NCBI GenBank assembly: GCA_037447655.1
Contig: JBBHKE010000754.1
Coordinates: 34,284 to 98,283 of the forward strand
DNA from: Zygnema cylindricum
Lineage: Eukaryota > Streptophyta > Zygnematophyceae > Zygnematales > Zygnemataceae
DNA: 64,000 nt
Direction: 5' to 3'
Under the pieces are notes generated by a model, which had not been told where the DNA came from, did no database searches, and was given only the letters and a program-made list of their open reading frames with translations. The translations under genes and the position numbers were made by a program. Shown here piece by piece: positions 47,003 to 60,262 of this stretch (position 1 is the stretch's first letter; every line of letters begins with the position of its first letter).

Positions 47003-48057
47003 TGAAACTCAGAGACCTCCATAAGTCCTCAGAGTAGACAGCTTCCAAGAAGCCTCTAGGATAACCCTGACCCCTTTGTGTTTCAACAAAAATAACTGCC
47101 ACCCTGGCAGACAAAACTCTAACCAACTTTACCCCTGTGAAGGCAATACTCCCCTGAGTCGATAGCAAAAAGAATCTCTGAATTTGCTCCCCTGAGCAGT
47201 AAGTTATGGAGGGTCAAAGTTGACCTTTTGTAAAGAAGCTCTCTGGGAGAGAGGGTCCTATCTTCTAATTTTTCTAAGTCCTATCTCTCTCACTGACTCT
47301 ATCTACTGATGTACGGAGCCAATCAGAATGCAGCTCCGTACATAAATGTACAGCTGCCGGTGTACTTTATGTACGACCATTGTACAACATGGCCTAAATG
47401 TCGACACGTGGTATGTTCGGATTTGCTCCCTTAATCCTCGGAGATGCCGCGATCCAATGTCATTCCGCCACGTGTCATTCGATGTGGCGATGACCATAAA
47501 CCGCCCAAATCCTCTTCCGCGATCTCGGCGTTAATTCCGGCCGTCCGATTAAATTCACATTTAATCGTAGCCGTAATAAATACATGAGTGGTATTCGTTT
47601 CACTAAAGAAATAAATGCGCGGTATTGGTTTCTAATCCGTACAGGATCCGTACTTTTATATTTACTGGATATATGTCTCTCGTATTAAGTTACAGTTAAA
47701 TGAACTTTTCTACCTATAAATTTTTAAATAATAATCAATCCCTATATTATGTAACACTACTTCTAGATTTAACGGCTAAGGCTACCGGCTACTAGATGTT
47801 TGCCGGCTGGCAGGTACCAGGATCAAATCCTGCCGCCGGCACATATCTTTTAGTAAAATAAAACCCCTAACTAATATAAGTTTCACGTAAACCTCTGGAT
47901 AGCCTAGGTAGCCATGGCTCTAGCTCCCTCTCCAATTTCTCAGTGACTGCGACAAGTTTGAGAAGTTGGAGAGAGAAGTTAGAGGTAGACTGCCTCGGCT
48001 TCTTTCTTATTTCTATTCAGACCTAGAAAATACTTTAAAAGACCATTAATTTCTACC
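47003..48057 (-). repeat. Copia D 3' LTR
   Basis: Pair of 52410-53466 with scattered differences. Contains the B-box hairpin at 47801-47841. Confidence 0.93.
47801..47841 (+). other. Hairpin with tRNA B-box in copia D 3' LTR
   Basis: Outer stem TGCCGGC (47801-47807) with GCCGGCA (47835-47841), inner stem GGCAGG with CCTGCC, loop carrying GATCAAATC, which fits the RNA polymerase III B-box. Antisense to the element. Preceded by TTTAACGGCTAAGGCTACCGG. Confidence 0.7.
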
Positions 48058-48070
48058 CTCCCCTTATTTT

Positions 48071-51000
48071 CTAGTCATTCTTTAATTTCAGACCACACTT
48101 TTCCCTGCAGTAAATTAGTTTAGGGGAAGGCACAGGTTTGGTCATCATATCTGCTACCATCTCACTATCTGGTCGGTACTCTAAGCTGATTATTTTGTTT
48201 TCTACTTTCTCTCTAACAAAACTGAGTTTAATGTCCATGTGTTTAGCTTTAAAATGATGTTTAGGATTGGCAGAAATAGCGATTGGTGCCTGATTATCAC
48301 AAAAAGTTTTTTGCACACCACTCTTAAGGTGACCAAACTCACCAAGCAAAGACTTAACCCACATCAATTCTTTTACAACAGAGCAAGAGGCCATATACTC
48401 AGCCTCCATGGTGGACTGAGCAATAACCTTTTGCTGTTTGCTTCTCCAACAGCAAGCCCCATCACCCACATATAATACATATCCAAAAGTGCATCTCCTC
48501 ATCGGAGCATCACCATAACTTGCATCACTCCAAGAAGTGATGTAGTATTCTCCCCACCCAAATGCAACCATAGATCCCTAGTTCCTATCAAATATCTAAG
48601 GACTCTCTTAGCTGCCTCCCAATCCCTCTTAGTGGGAGCATTTAGACTTCTACTCAGCACTCCTACAACTGTAGCTCAATCCGGCCGGGTACAATTCATA
48701 AAATAGATTAGACTTCCCACTACTTGCCTGTAAGGAATAGTCTGCATGAACTTCTGTTCTTTAGGAGATAATTTCTCGTCTAAGACTATGACTCCTTTTT
48801 CCTCACTCCCATCACTTCCTTTCTTCAACTCCATTGGAGTTGTACAACTATTAGCTTTATCCATTTGAAATTTTTCAAGCATGTTCGCTATTGCTTCCTT
48901 TTGAGTCAATCTTATAATATTTCTTTTTCGGTTTCTCTCTACTTGAATTCCCAAAATATATTTTTGCTTCCCCTATATCCTTCATTTCAAATCTCCCCTT
49001 AAGATCGGTTTTCAGTTTATTAATTTTTTTCATTGATTTACTTAAAACAAACAAATCATCAACATAAATTATAATAAATATAAAACCTTCGTTATCTTCC
49101 AAAACATAGATTTAGTGATCTGAGCTGATCCGGATATATCCCAGACCGGTAAGAAACTCATCAAGCTTCTTATTCCACTGTCGAGGCGCCTGTTTCAAAC
49201 CATAAAGAGATTTAATCTGCCGGCATACCTTACTCTCCTCTCCTTCCTCCACAAACCTTTCGGGTTGTCGCATGAAGATCTCCTCTTCCAATTCTCTGTG
49301 CAAAAAGGCTGTCTTGATGTCCATCTGGTGCACTTTCATGTCTTGCGCTGCTGCCAGGCTGAGAAGTATGCGGACGGAGGGAAATCTGACAACCGAGGCA
49401 AAGGTTTCCTCGTAGCCAATTCCCTCATTTTGTGTAAATCCCTTTGCCACTAATCGTGCCTTGTAGCGCTCGATTGTGTTATCTGGGTTCAGTTTTAATT
49501 TGAAAACCCACTTACAACTGATTGGTTTTCGGTTAGGTGGACAATCCACCAGCTCCGAAGTATCGGCTTCCATAATTGAGGCCATCTCCTCATTGACGGC
49601 TGTCTTCCACCGATTTCTTTTTGGACAAGTCATTGCCTCTCCATAAGTTTGAGGTTTATCTTGATGAGATAGTTTAGTTACCTTGTTATTAACGTGTTTT
49701 TCTTGTAGTCTTTTGCTACTTCTCCTTCCCCCCTCAAAATCTGAGGCCGTAATAGATAGTTCTTGTGGATTCTTTCGAACAAACTTGGCTTTTCCCCTAT
49801 CCCTTGATTCCGAATCAATTTTCACCACGTCTTCCGCTTCGGGTTGAGTTGTCACTGGAGTTTCCACAGCCGAGTCCTTTTCGGTCTGATTTGTTCCTGC
49901 AAGAATGTCATCTTCTCTAAAACCCGGATAGTTTGGGAGCTCAAAGTCATCGGAATTTTCTGACTCAAATCTGATTTTTACTAACTTTGTATATTTGAAG
50001 GGATCCACAGACTTTCCTTCATCCGTAACTACTAGATGGTTTACTAAGATTAAATCTTCTCTTTTTAGATCATAAACTCTATATCCTTTAACATCCTCAT
50101 CATATCCGAATATAGATCCCGGTTTTCCTTTAGGATCTAGCTTCCAATTAGACCGATCTGTATCTAGACTGAATACTTGACTGCCGAAAACCTTTAAGTG
50201 AGATAAGTCTGGTTTCCTGCCTGTCCATCTCTCATAAGGGTGTTTGATCTTTTATAAGCTGAAGTAAGAACTCTATTTTTGAGGTAATTAGCACAGTTCA
50301 TTCCTTTTGCCCAAAACCTTTTTCCTATCTTCTATCTGACAACATACTTCTAGCACTATCATTTAGTGTTCTATTTAATCTTTCAGCTACCCCATTCTGT
50401 TCCGGGTTTTCTGGAACTGTCTTTTGGTGTTAAACCCCATCTTCCCTCAAAAAATCCTCAAACTGGTTAGAAGCATACTCTCCACCATTGTCACTCCGTA
50501 TTCTCTTGATTGGAGTTTCATGGAGTTTTTCGCTCCATGCTTTGTATTGTCTAAAGCAATCCTGAGCTTCGGACTTGTTTATCAAAAAATACACTCGGGA
50601 ATACCAAGGCCAATCATCTGTGATAGTCATCATAAATCTCTTCCCCCCGATGAGGGCACTTTAGCTGGTCCCCAAATATCTGTGTGTACTAGATCTAGAA
50701 TATTTTCTCCCTTATAGGTGGCTGTTTTAGGAAAGGGTAATATGTGTGTTTTACCTTGAGCACATATACTACAATCACTTATACTATCATTCTCACTGAA
50801 CTTAATCCCTTCCACCACTCCCATCTTTTTCATCTCTCTTAGCTTGTCTAGATTCACATGCCCAAGCCTCTTATGCCACATCATAATATCATGAACACCA
50901 GCATAATAAAGTTTCTTCTTTCCATTACTTAAAACCAGCCTAAACATCCCATGGCTATCATTCTCAACAATGAAATAGACATCCTCCTCAAAACTAGCAA

Positions 51001-51649
51001 TAAAAACTCCTTCCCTAGTGCTAGTAAAAAAACCCTCATCTTCTAATAAGGATGTAGAGATGAGGTTTTTGTTCAGCTCCAGAATAAACAATTTATCGGA
51101 GAATGTTACTATGGATATCTTTCCTTCTACTAACACTTTCAAATCTACCGATCCTACAAGAGTAATGGTGACTATCCTCCCATCCCCGTACTCTATCTCT
51201 ACGGTGGGAATATTTCTTATCTTAGTGAACAGGTGCCTATCTTTACACATGTGCATGGAGGCACATGAATCTACAATCCAGCTTGCTTCACCTTTCAATC
51301 CAGCGTAAGCACATTTTTGCCTTCGTGGAATTTCGACCTCGTTTTTCGCCTCCAACTCCTCATCTAAAAGGAGCTCATCGTCCTCGTCCTCAGAATCCGC
51401 CTCATGTACTTGTGTCACAAGGGCCTTTTTCTTTCCTCTTAGGGTACCACCGGTTTGCCCCTCCTTTAACCGAAGCTCGGTTAGCTTAGTGCACTCTGCC
51501 ATATAGTGCCCAGGTTTCTTACAAAAATGACATAAACCTTTGGGAGCCCTTGGTCTGAACTCGTCGCTCTCATTTTTGTGCTCCCTCCCCCCATAGTTTC
51601 CGACCAGTTTGTGAGAATCCTTGTTCCTCCGATCGGTCGCAATTGCCAA
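48071..51649 (-). pseudogene. Copia D zinc knuckle, protease, integrase, RT and RNase H
   Basis: From right: zinc knuckle CHFCKKPGHYMAEC; protease WIVDSCASMHMC, with Cys where copia proteases have Gly (DSG); LISTSLLEDEGFFTST; MMWHKRLGHVNLDKLREMKK; integrase VHTDIWGP and RSDNGGEY; RT at 50008-48875 with ARLVAKGFTQNEGI, HQMDIKTAFLHRELEEEIFM, YGLKQAPRQWNKKLD and IYVDDLFVLSKS; RNase H at 48571-48071 with STMEAEYMA, DNQAPIAI and DSEMVADMMTKPV. At least five stops or shifts (near 50630, 50430, 49112, 48960, 48673). Confidence 0.93.
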
Positions 51650-51667
51650 GGCTTGGCCACTCTTTCC

Positions 51668-52291
51668 TCAACTTTGGATCTCAATCGTATTCTCCCGAAC
51701 GAGAATCATCCCAACCACTGAGTTCCATATCCACCTTGAGTTCGGCAAGTCCTGCACACGGTTGACTATGTTCTCGAACTCATCGGGTAACTTCATCAGT
51801 AAACAGTTAACCTTTTCTTTTTCACTAAAATCTTTTCCCGCACTCTCTAGCTCCATGAAGAGTGTAGCAAGCTCATTGCAAAAATCCAACATCTTCCCCC
51901 CTTTGTATACATACTCCTTAACTTTCTGATCAGCCAACTGTTGTTGCTGAATCGTACCACTTTGGTATATCTCTATGAGAGCCATCCAAAGATCGGATGC
52001 CCTTTCTACCTGTAAACGAGGACATGCAAGTCCTTGAGTAAGATGGCGTAGGATGAAGTGCTTTGCCGCCATATTGTTGAAGTCCCAGGTTTCAGTATTA
52101 TTCTCCTTGTTCCTCGGAATAGGTGACATGAATGCCGAACCAGTTGTTATTGGTGTGGTCGCCTCCTTCTCCTTTCCTTTGTCCAACACCTCTCCTTCTT
52201 TTGTTTCATCCGTTGAAGGTGGATCCTCTTTCTTGGTGAATCTGCTTCCTCCAAACCCTTGAGGAATTCCAAGACTTGATGGACGCCCCAA
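51668..52291 (-). pseudogene. Copia D gag
   Basis: Opens MGRPSSLGIPQGFGG, then a charged linker, then the copia gag core: DFNNMAAKHFILRHLTQGL, DLWMALIEIYQ, CNELATLFMELESAGKDFSE and LLMKLPDEFENIVNRVQDLP. It ends at an in-frame TGA (51670-51668) after ENTIEIQS; the same frame continues into the zinc knuckle. Copia C has an arginine or glycine codon at this place, so a CGA to TGA change is likely. Confidence 0.88.
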
Positions 52292-52409
52292 TCATCCACT
52301 CACTATCCCCCAAAACCTTTTTTCGCATAGAGCTCCTATCATCATACTTTCCTAGTATATGAAGCCAGTTCCATTAAAGATTGGTACCCTAGAGGGTAGG
52401 CCCATAACC

Positions 52410-53466
52410 TAAAACTCTGAGACCTCCATAAGTCCTCTGAGTAGACAGCTTCGAAGAAGCCTCTAGGATAACCCTGACCCCTTTGTGTTTCAGCAAAAAT
52501 AACTGCCACCCTGGCAAACAAAAACTCTAACCAACTTTACCCCTGTGAAGACAATACTCCCCTGAGTCGATAGCAAAAAGAATCTCTGAATTTGCTCCCT
52601 TGAGCAGTAAGTTATGGAGGGTCAAATTTGACCTTTTGTAAAGAAGCTCTCTGGGAGAGAGGGTCCTATTCTCTAATTTTTCTTAGTCCTATCTCTCTCA
52701 CTGACTCTATCTACTGATGTACCGAGCCAATCAGAATGCAGCTCCGTACATAAAAGTACAGCTGCCGGTGTACTTTATGTACGGCCATTGTACAACATGG
52801 CGTAAATGTTGACACGTGGTATGTCCGGATTTGCTCCCTTAATCCTCGGAGTTGCCGCGATCCAATGTCATTCCGCCACGTGTCATTCGTTTTGGCAATG
52901 ACCATAAACCGCCGAAATCCTCTTGCGCGATCTCGGCGGTAATTCCGGCCGTCCGATTAAATTCACATTTAATCGTAGCCGTAATAAATACATGAGCGGT
53001 ATTCGTTTCACTAAAGAAATAAATGCGCGGTATCGGTTTCTTATCCGTACCGGATCCGTACTTTTATATTTACTGGATATATGTCTCCCGTATTAAGTTA
53101 CAGTTAAATGAAATTTTCTACGTATAAATGTTTAAATAATAATCAATCTCTATATTATGTAACACTACTTCTAGATTTAACGGCTAAGGCTACCAGCTAT
53201 TGGTTATGTGCCGGCCGGCAGGTACCAAGATCAAATCCTACCGCCGACACATATCTTTTAGCAAAATAAAACCCCAAACTAAAATATATTTTCCCGTAAC
53301 CCTCTGGATAGCCTAGGTAGCCATGGCTCTAGCTCCCTCTCCAATTTCTCAGTGACTGCGACAAGTTTGAGAAGTTGGAGAGAGAAGTTAGAGGTAGACT
53401 GCCTCGGCTTTTTTCTTATTTCTATTCAGACCTAGAAAATACTTTAAAAGACCATTAATTTCTACA
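52410..53466 (-). repeat. Copia D 5' LTR
   Basis: 1057 bp, pair of 47003-48057. The B-box hairpin at 53207-53251 has the same form with two C/A mismatches. Confidence 0.93.
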
Positions 53467-53471
53467 TAGTG

Positions 53472-54667
53472 GTCACTATTCTCCGATCCCCATACTCTAT
53501 CTCTACAGTAGGGATCTTTCTCATTTTGGTAAACAATGGGTTTTCTCTTCACATATGCATAGAGGCTTCTGAATGAATGATCCATCATAATTCAGGTGCT
53601 TCTATCACTCCACCGAAAGCACACTTTTGCCTCTTTGGAATCTCCGGCTCACCTTGCACTTCCAACTCCTCGTCAAGGAGAAGTTCTCCATCGTCATCAT
53701 CAGTATCCTCTCCCATGACTTATGTCGCAACGAACGCCTTCTTTTTCCTTCCGGCCGGTTTTCCAATCGATCCCTCCTTCAATCTTAACTCCGTCAACTT
53801 AGTGCACTTCGCCATGTAGTGTCCTGGCTTCTTACAAAAATGGCAAAGCCCCTTCGGAGCCCTTGGTCCAGATCCGTCATGGTTTCCTCTTCCTCCTCTA
53901 CCAAAGTTCCTATAAGGTTTCTTGGAATCCTTATCTCCCCAATTAGTTCAAGCAGCAAATGCCTGAACACTCTTTCCTCCTCTACGAATCTCAATTGTGT
54001 TTTCCCGAACCAAAATCATTCCCACAACGGAGTTCCAGAACCATCGATGATTTGGCAAGTCTTGAACCTTGTTAACAATGTTTTCATAATCATCTTGGAG
54101 TTTCATCAACAAAGTATTCACCTTCTCTTTCTCGGTCTCCCTTTTCCTTCCACTCTCCAACTCCATAAATAACCTGGCCAAGTCATTACAAAAATCTAAC
54201 ATCTTTCCCCCTTTGTATACATATGCTTCTACCTTCTGATTTGCAAGCTTTTGCTACTGAATCATACCACACTTGTAAATGTTGACAAGAGCCTCCCACA
54301 ACTCGTTCGCCTTGTCAACATGAAGATGAGATGTAGCCACTGCCTGGGTGAGACGACCGAGAATAAAATGAGTCGCCACGGAATTGTTGAAATCCTAGAT
54401 TTCACTATCATTAGCCTCGGTTTTCTGAACATCTGCTATCGTAACCGAACCAGTTGGCATCAGTGTGAGTTTCTCCTTCCTCTTCTCCTTCTCTATGTCC
54501 AACAGGATGCTTTCTCTAACATCCTCTACCACCTCTGTCCCTGCAGATCCTCTTGTGAACCGAGATCCTCCAAACCCTGGTGGAACTCCCAATTTTGGGG
54601 ATGGCCGACGCACACGACCACTCACAATGACCCAAAGCCTTTTTTCAAACAACAGACCCCTCATCAT
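53472..54667 (-). pseudogene. Copia C gag and start of protease
   Basis: From right: LGVPPGFGGSRFTRG; DFNNSVATHFILGRLTQAV; CNDLARLFMELESGRKRETE; LLMKLQDDYENIVNKVQDLP; zinc knuckle CHFCKKPGHYMAKC; protease region EASMHM and KIPTVEIEYGDRRIVT, cut off by copia D at 53471. Stops occur near 54395, 54255, 53945, 53717 and 53590. Confidence 0.9.
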
Positions 54668-54731
54668 AGTTTCTCAATAAATGAACCCTTTTCCATTGAA
54701 AATGGGAACCCTAGAGGGTGGGCCCATAACC

Positions 54732-55604
54732 TGTAATTCTGTGACCTCCATTGGTACACAGAAAATCTAGCTTATGTGAAGCCTCTAGGATAGTATATGC
54801 ACTTTTGACTTTGAAGATGAATAAGTCCTACCTTGGGACGAAAAAACTCTGACCGACTACACCCCTGTGTAGCGTGGACTCCCTTGAGTCCGCGGCAAAA
54901 AGAATCACTGAAATTGCTCCCCTAAGCATTAAGTTATGGCTTTCCAAAATTGGTCTATAAGTACAAATGCACTCTGGGAGAGAGGCTGGAAAACCAAAAA
55001 ATATTCTAAGTCCTAAGCTACCTCTCTAAGCCTACTACTAAAATACTTCGACTAATCATAAGATTGTAAGATACAAGTAGGTACAGGTAGCGCTGTACTT
55101 CTTGTACGACCATAGTACGCCATGGCCGATCCATACTTCTTGTCCAACCATATGTTGCCACGACATCTAATCCGCAAACCGCCAAATTGCTATTCCAGCA
55201 TTTTGGCTCCACTGTGAGCCTTTTGATCAGATCTGGACATTTGAATTTGTCTGTCAAAGTTAAATGTTAATTCGTATATTTCGTGCGGTCCTGATTTCGT
55301 GCGGACCGATATGTTTCCATGCATAAATCGTCCCGTAATTAGTTAAATGAAATTGTCGGCAGGGTATAGCTTTAAATAATTATCGCGCCATATACGTGTA
55401 TCGATTTCTTCAAGACCCGCGGGATAAGGTGGACGTCTAATTCTTACGGTGGACATCGAGAGGTCATTGGATCAAGTCCCACAAGGGGCAGTCTATATTT
55501 TGCAAAAAAATCTGTACTTAATGATCTATCTGTCTCCTTTAGCTCAAGTATGAGGGCTGCAGTAAGTCCACAAGAAAGACTACAAAATACCTCTTTTTTC
55601 AACA
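54732..55604 (-). repeat. Copia C 5' LTR
   Basis: 873 bp, pair of 42878-43847. Confidence 0.9.
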
Positions 55605-55683
55605 ATAACGCTACGCTTTGGTGGTTTTGCAACCACAACGCTGAGGTCCGGTAACATCGCCAGTGCGTTTTTTCGCCGCGTCT

Positions 55684-58600
55684 CTAATATGATTGCAATT
55701 GTTGCGACACTGTGATTCGCTCCTTTATCGCGTCCGCTGCGATTGCCCTTCCGGTTAAGCCGAGTTTCCTCACTCTACCAAAACCGACGCAGCAACTCAG
55801 GTGAATGCAGTTCGGCCTCGTCCACCCAAGAATCGTCCTCAATACCGTAGCCCTTCCAACGCACCATATATTGGCTTGAGTAAGAATTTTGAGAGCAACG
55901 TGACTGAAGGATCTCCTCCACCTCATACTCGTGCGATGTGCCGCGAATGGGAGGTAAAGGGGTATTCGGCCTGCGATTGGGGAAAATCGAATCGGGGTCG
56001 CCAAATGGTTTGAGAAGGGAAATATGGAAGACATAGTGGATATGCCAGTCCTTTGGTATATCCAACTTATAAGCCACCTCTCCCACTGGTGAAAGAACTG
56101 TGAACGGGCGTGTGAATTTTGGTGCCAATTTCTTGGAGAGGGCACCTGGTAATGACAAGTGTGCCATATTAAGGCGAACTTTATTCCGCACATTCAATGC
56201 AAAGTCTTTTCGGTGTACGTTGGCTTGCAAGCTGGAGTGCCTTTGCCACCTTTTTCCAGATTCTCGTGCAGCCCTTTGGCAAAACCCAGAGCCGCGGGTG
56301 TAGAGCAATCCGTTGCCAATAAATTTTGGGGGAGGGTTGGTTGTCGCACATTGAGGGAAAATGGCGTAACATTCGTAGACGAGTGCACCACGTTTTTGTA
56401 CGCCACCTCAATTGCCATTAAATGGTTCACCCAATCTGTTGGGTGCATCGATACATAAGCCCGTTAAGTCTCCTCCAAGGTTCGGTTCACCCTTTCGGTT
56501 TGACCATCGGTCTGAGGATGGTAAGCTGTAGACAAGGCCAAATGCGTCCCACATAGCTCGAACAGACTCCTCCAAAAGTGGCTCACAAATTTTTTATCAC
56601 GCTCGCTGACGATCCTTTTCGGGAGGCCGTGATGGCGGAATATCTCCGAAAAAATAAGTTTGCCACATCTCGCGCTGTAGCTTTGGTTTTCGTGGGTAGG
56701 AAATGGGCCAATTTTCGTCAATTATTCCACGACGACAAAGATAGAGTCATAGCCTTCCCGAGTCAACGGAAGAGCCACGATGAAATCCATCAAAATCGCC
56801 TCCAAAGGAACCGTTGGTATCGGAAGGGGTTGTAGCAGACCCTGTTGCCCCGATTCCGATTTATTCCTATTACAGATTCACACATCCGGACATAATCCGC
56901 AATGTCTCGAGTCATGTTCGGCCAATAATATGCCTCAGCGACACGTGTCGTTGTTTTGTCCCCCCCAAAATGTCCACCGAGTGGTTCGTCATGACTCATT
57001 TTAAATATCAACTGACGTAACTCTTGGTTTGTCCGAACGTAAAGTCTCGCTGTCTAGCTTGGTCTGTACCGCCATATACCATTGGCGGTTCAAACTAATA
57101 CCTTCCGTTTAAGGAGTTCCATGATTGTCTCGTCTTCATCATATGCAACCTTGATCCTACTGATCCACTATTCGTCCACTTGTACAGTACTAGTCACTGC
57201 GCTGAGTTTCGAATCCTACGCTGCGCTCGACGCTGCGGTGTTCTATTTCAACGAGTGTACGTTCCCAACTTGCGATGCCTGCGATCGTTGCTTTGTCACT
57301 GGCGCAGCTACTCCGAGTCTTTTTGACAGCGCATCCGCCGGGTTTGTCTTGCCCGGTTTATATTCAATAGTTTACTCTGGTCCGAAAGTTTGAAGAAATG
57401 TCATCCAACAAACATATTTCTTTTACAGCTTTGGCTGTGTTTGGAGATATTGCAAGGCGTGGTGATCGGTGATGATTGTGTTCCGCTTCCCTTAGACGTA
57501 ACATTTCCAAACTTCTAGTGCATTAACAATGGGGATTGTCTCATTTTCATGGGTGGCCTAGTTAAGCTCCGCTGCCTTTAGTTTTCGAGTGTCGTAGGCA
57601 ATGGGTTGAAGGCCTCTTCCTTGATCCTGCATAAAGATTGCTCCAACAGTCATATTGCTGGCGTTTGGATTATTGTCCAAGGTAAGTCGAGGTCGGGAAT
57701 AGCTAACACATGGGCGGTAACCAACCGCTCCTTTAGCGTGTTAAAGGCTGCCCCTTGCGCCGATTTCCACTCGTAGGGCACGTCGTTCTTAAGTAATTCT
57801 GTGAGTGGTAAAGTAATTTTTGCGAATCCTTCAACAAAACGACAATAGTAGGAGCATAATCCAAGAAAGCTCCCTAACTCCGTAATGTTCGTCGGCTGCG
57901 GCCACTCTTTAATTGCCCTGGTTTTATTCGGATCCACTGCGATTCCATCCTGACTTACCACATGGCCCAAAAACTTAATTTTCTCCTTCAAGAAGTCGCA
58001 TTTACTCCTCTTCGCGTATAACTTGTTCTCCTGAAGGACTTGCAGGACCGTCCGCAGATGCTTCACATGATTCTCCAGCGTTCGGTTATACACCAAAATA
58101 TCGTCTAGAAAGACGATTACAAACGCGTCCAAACATTGTCGAAAGATTGAATTCATCAAATGTATAAAAGTTGGAGGTGCATTAGTCAACCCGAACGGCA
58201 TAACTCGAAACTGGAAATGGCCGTACCGAGTTCTAAACGTCGTCTTTTCCACATCTTCCTCAACAATTCTGATCTGATGGTAACCGCTTCACAAGTCTAT
58301 CTTCGAAAAATATTTAGCACCCTGTAGTCGATCCAACAATTCGTCAATCCTCGGTAAAGAGTACGCATTCTTCACTGTTAACTTGTTTAGCGCTCGGTAG
58401 TCCACACACATCCGAAAAAACCTCCATCTTTCTTATTTACGAAGAGGACGGGGGCTCCATACGCTGACTTGCTCGGTTCAATGGCTCCAGCTTCGACCAA
58501 CTCCGCAAGTTGATTTTTGAGTTTGTCCAACTCGGTGTAACTCATCTTGTACATCCGATTAGCCGGGGGTACCGCTCCGGGAACAAGCTCTATCTTATGG

Positions 58601-59337
58601 TCTACTTCACGTTTAGGTAAGCCTTCTAGAACTTCGGGGGAAAGACATCAACATACTCCTCGAGAAGTTTTGTCACGCCTTCCGGGGCCTCTACCGAAGT
58701 CTTTTCGATGTCATCACCCTCTTTCGAGTCGAAGTCGAGGTCCTTTTTACTCCATTCTTCCTGAACCCCTTCCTTCGGTTCCTCCATAGGTTGGACGATC
58801 GCCATACCAATTGTCTTCCCTTTGTTGAGTGCCCTTTTCAACTGTAAGGCCGAAAGCAAGCGTCATTCTTCCGATCTTTTACCAGCCACTCGCGCCTTTA
58901 CCTCAAACTCTTTTTCATCTTTCTTAACTCTCATGTCGCCACTTCTCTAATCGATCGTCGAGTTCCATTTTTGCAGCCACGGTTTCCCCAAGATTACTTC
59001 AAGGTCTCCAAGCGGTAATACATGAAGGGTGTCATGACATTGGAACTTCCTCAATTCCTACACGCAACCTCGGAGTACGATGAGTAATGGACACAGAACT
59101 TCTGTCGACCAATTGTACCGACTGACAATCCTTAAGCACCACGAGAGGAAGTTTCAACCTTTTCACTGTCACCTCGTTGATGAAATTCCCCGATGCACCA
59201 AAGTCCACCATGAAACTAGCTGAGCTCTCTCTGATTCCACCCCGAAATACCAAAGGGTCTCCTCCTTCACCAGCTAATCTCATAATGTGAAGTTTACTCT
59301 TTTTGGAACTTCTCCGTTTGGGGAACTCTCGGGCCAT
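55684..59337 (-). pseudogene. Gypsy B pol with C-terminal chromodomain
   Basis: From right: protease MVDFGASGNFI (DSGAS in active enzymes; Ser is replaced by Phe); [15 protein letters not shown] at about 58400-57650 with [20 protein letters not shown] and [11 protein letters not shown] (catalytic DD intact), [15 protein letters not shown]; RNase H (57450-57060, broken); H2C2 finger and integrase MSHDEPLGGHFGGDKT, LALSTAYHPQTDGQTERVNR; integrase tail ALSKKLAPKFTRPFTVL; chromodomain YEVEEILQSRC, YMVRWKGYGIEDDSW, ELLRRFW near 55950-55790. The chromodomain would bind methylated histone H3 and steer integration. Several frameshifts and stops. Confidence 0.92.
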
Positions 59338-60250
59338 ATGGTCCGGGGAACCGCACTAGAAACATAAGGCGTTTAGCCTTCTTCGTTGGAGCTCCTCGGG
59401 GGACAAGTCGTTGGTCTTGGCCATGTTGGTCTTTTTTTTTTTCGCAGCACGTTGACCACTTCTTTATCCTCGTCAATTTCTCCGAGCTCCATGGGAGTTG
59501 GACCATCTTCACGTTGACCTCCCCCACCGCTACTCGACCCATAATGATAAGGTCTGCGTAAGGTGAAATCTACTGAATCGGTCCCTTCCGCAAATAGAAT
59601 AATGGTTGATAGACTAGGAGTTGTACTTTCTCGGACGAGCCATTGTTCCACATCCCTCCGAATGGATGCTTTAAGCCCCTTCACGTAATGATCCACGACT
59701 TCATCCTCCAACATCTTGGGTATTTGCACCTTGCACTCTAAGAATCGCTGCGTATACTCCAACACCGAGGTTTGTTGCTTCAAAATCGCGATCTTATCCC
59801 TTGCAACCTTAACTGTGTTGACGGGTTGCCAAGAGTCATGGAGGAGTTGAATGAAAAGGGCCCAAACAGACGGTATCTCATCGTTTTCTACCATCGTTCT
59901 CCACCATGTTCTCGCTGCCCCTTTTAGAAGACCACCCCGCATAATGAATCTTCTCACGATCCGACAGGCTAGGGAAATCCTCAAGGTAATTCGCAACGGA
60001 GAATAGCCACGCATCAAGATTCTTCTGTCTGGACAGGTCAAACTCACCGGGGAGTCTTAACTTCGGTCTCCTTAAGTCTCTCTCTATGCCTCCATGAGGT
60101 CATTCACCCAAACGAGATTCCAGTGTTGCGACGGTGTTGCTCAATTGCGCATTATATAATCTCACGTTTTCTAACTCCTAGAGAACCTGCGCCAACATTT
60201 CTCTGGTGGACACGCCGTGTTCGCTCATGCAATCGGGTCACGAGGAATAG
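59338..60250 (-). pseudogene. Gypsy B gag
   Basis: Retrotransposon gag core: GAARTWWRTMVE, PSVWALFIQLLHDSWQPVNT, TSVLEYTQRFLECKVQIPKM and VVDHYVKGLKASIRRDVEQW. A CCHC knuckle should follow; near 59340-59370 only CFL..GSPDHMAREFPKRR-like remains are seen, with Cys to Ser and Cys to Phe changes. Starts about 200 nt inside the 5' LTR. Confidence 0.88.
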
Positions 60251-60262
60251 CTCTGATACCAG
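60251..60262 (-). other. Gypsy B primer-binding site
   Basis: On the - strand TGGTATCAGAGC directly follows the LTR end. This is complementary to the 3' end of plant initiator tRNA-Met. Confidence 0.88.

Larger units (their letters stand above)
47003..53466 (-). mobile_element. Copia D: Ty1/copia element inserted in copia C
   Basis: LTRs 47003-48057 (3') and 52410-53466 (5'), T(G)AAACTC...TTTCTACA, about 1055 bp each. Perfect duplication TAGTG at 46998-47002 and 53467-53471, exactly between the two halves of the copia C protease region. The primer site on the - strand is GGTTATGGGCCTA, again the anticodon-half type. It is a relative of copia C at the protein level. Confidence 0.94.
42878..55604 (-). 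mobile_element. Copia C: Ty1/copia element inserted in gypsy B
   Basis: LTRs 42878-43847 (3') and 54732-55604 (5'), TGTAATT...TTCAACA. Target duplication ATAAC at 42873-42877 and 55605-55609. On the - strand the primer site right after the 5' LTR is GGTTATGGGCCCA (initiator tRNA-Met anticodon half). Copia D is inserted at 47003-53466. Much of the left LTR aligns to the right LTR, but it holds about 100 bp more (near 43270-43370). Confidence 0.93.
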
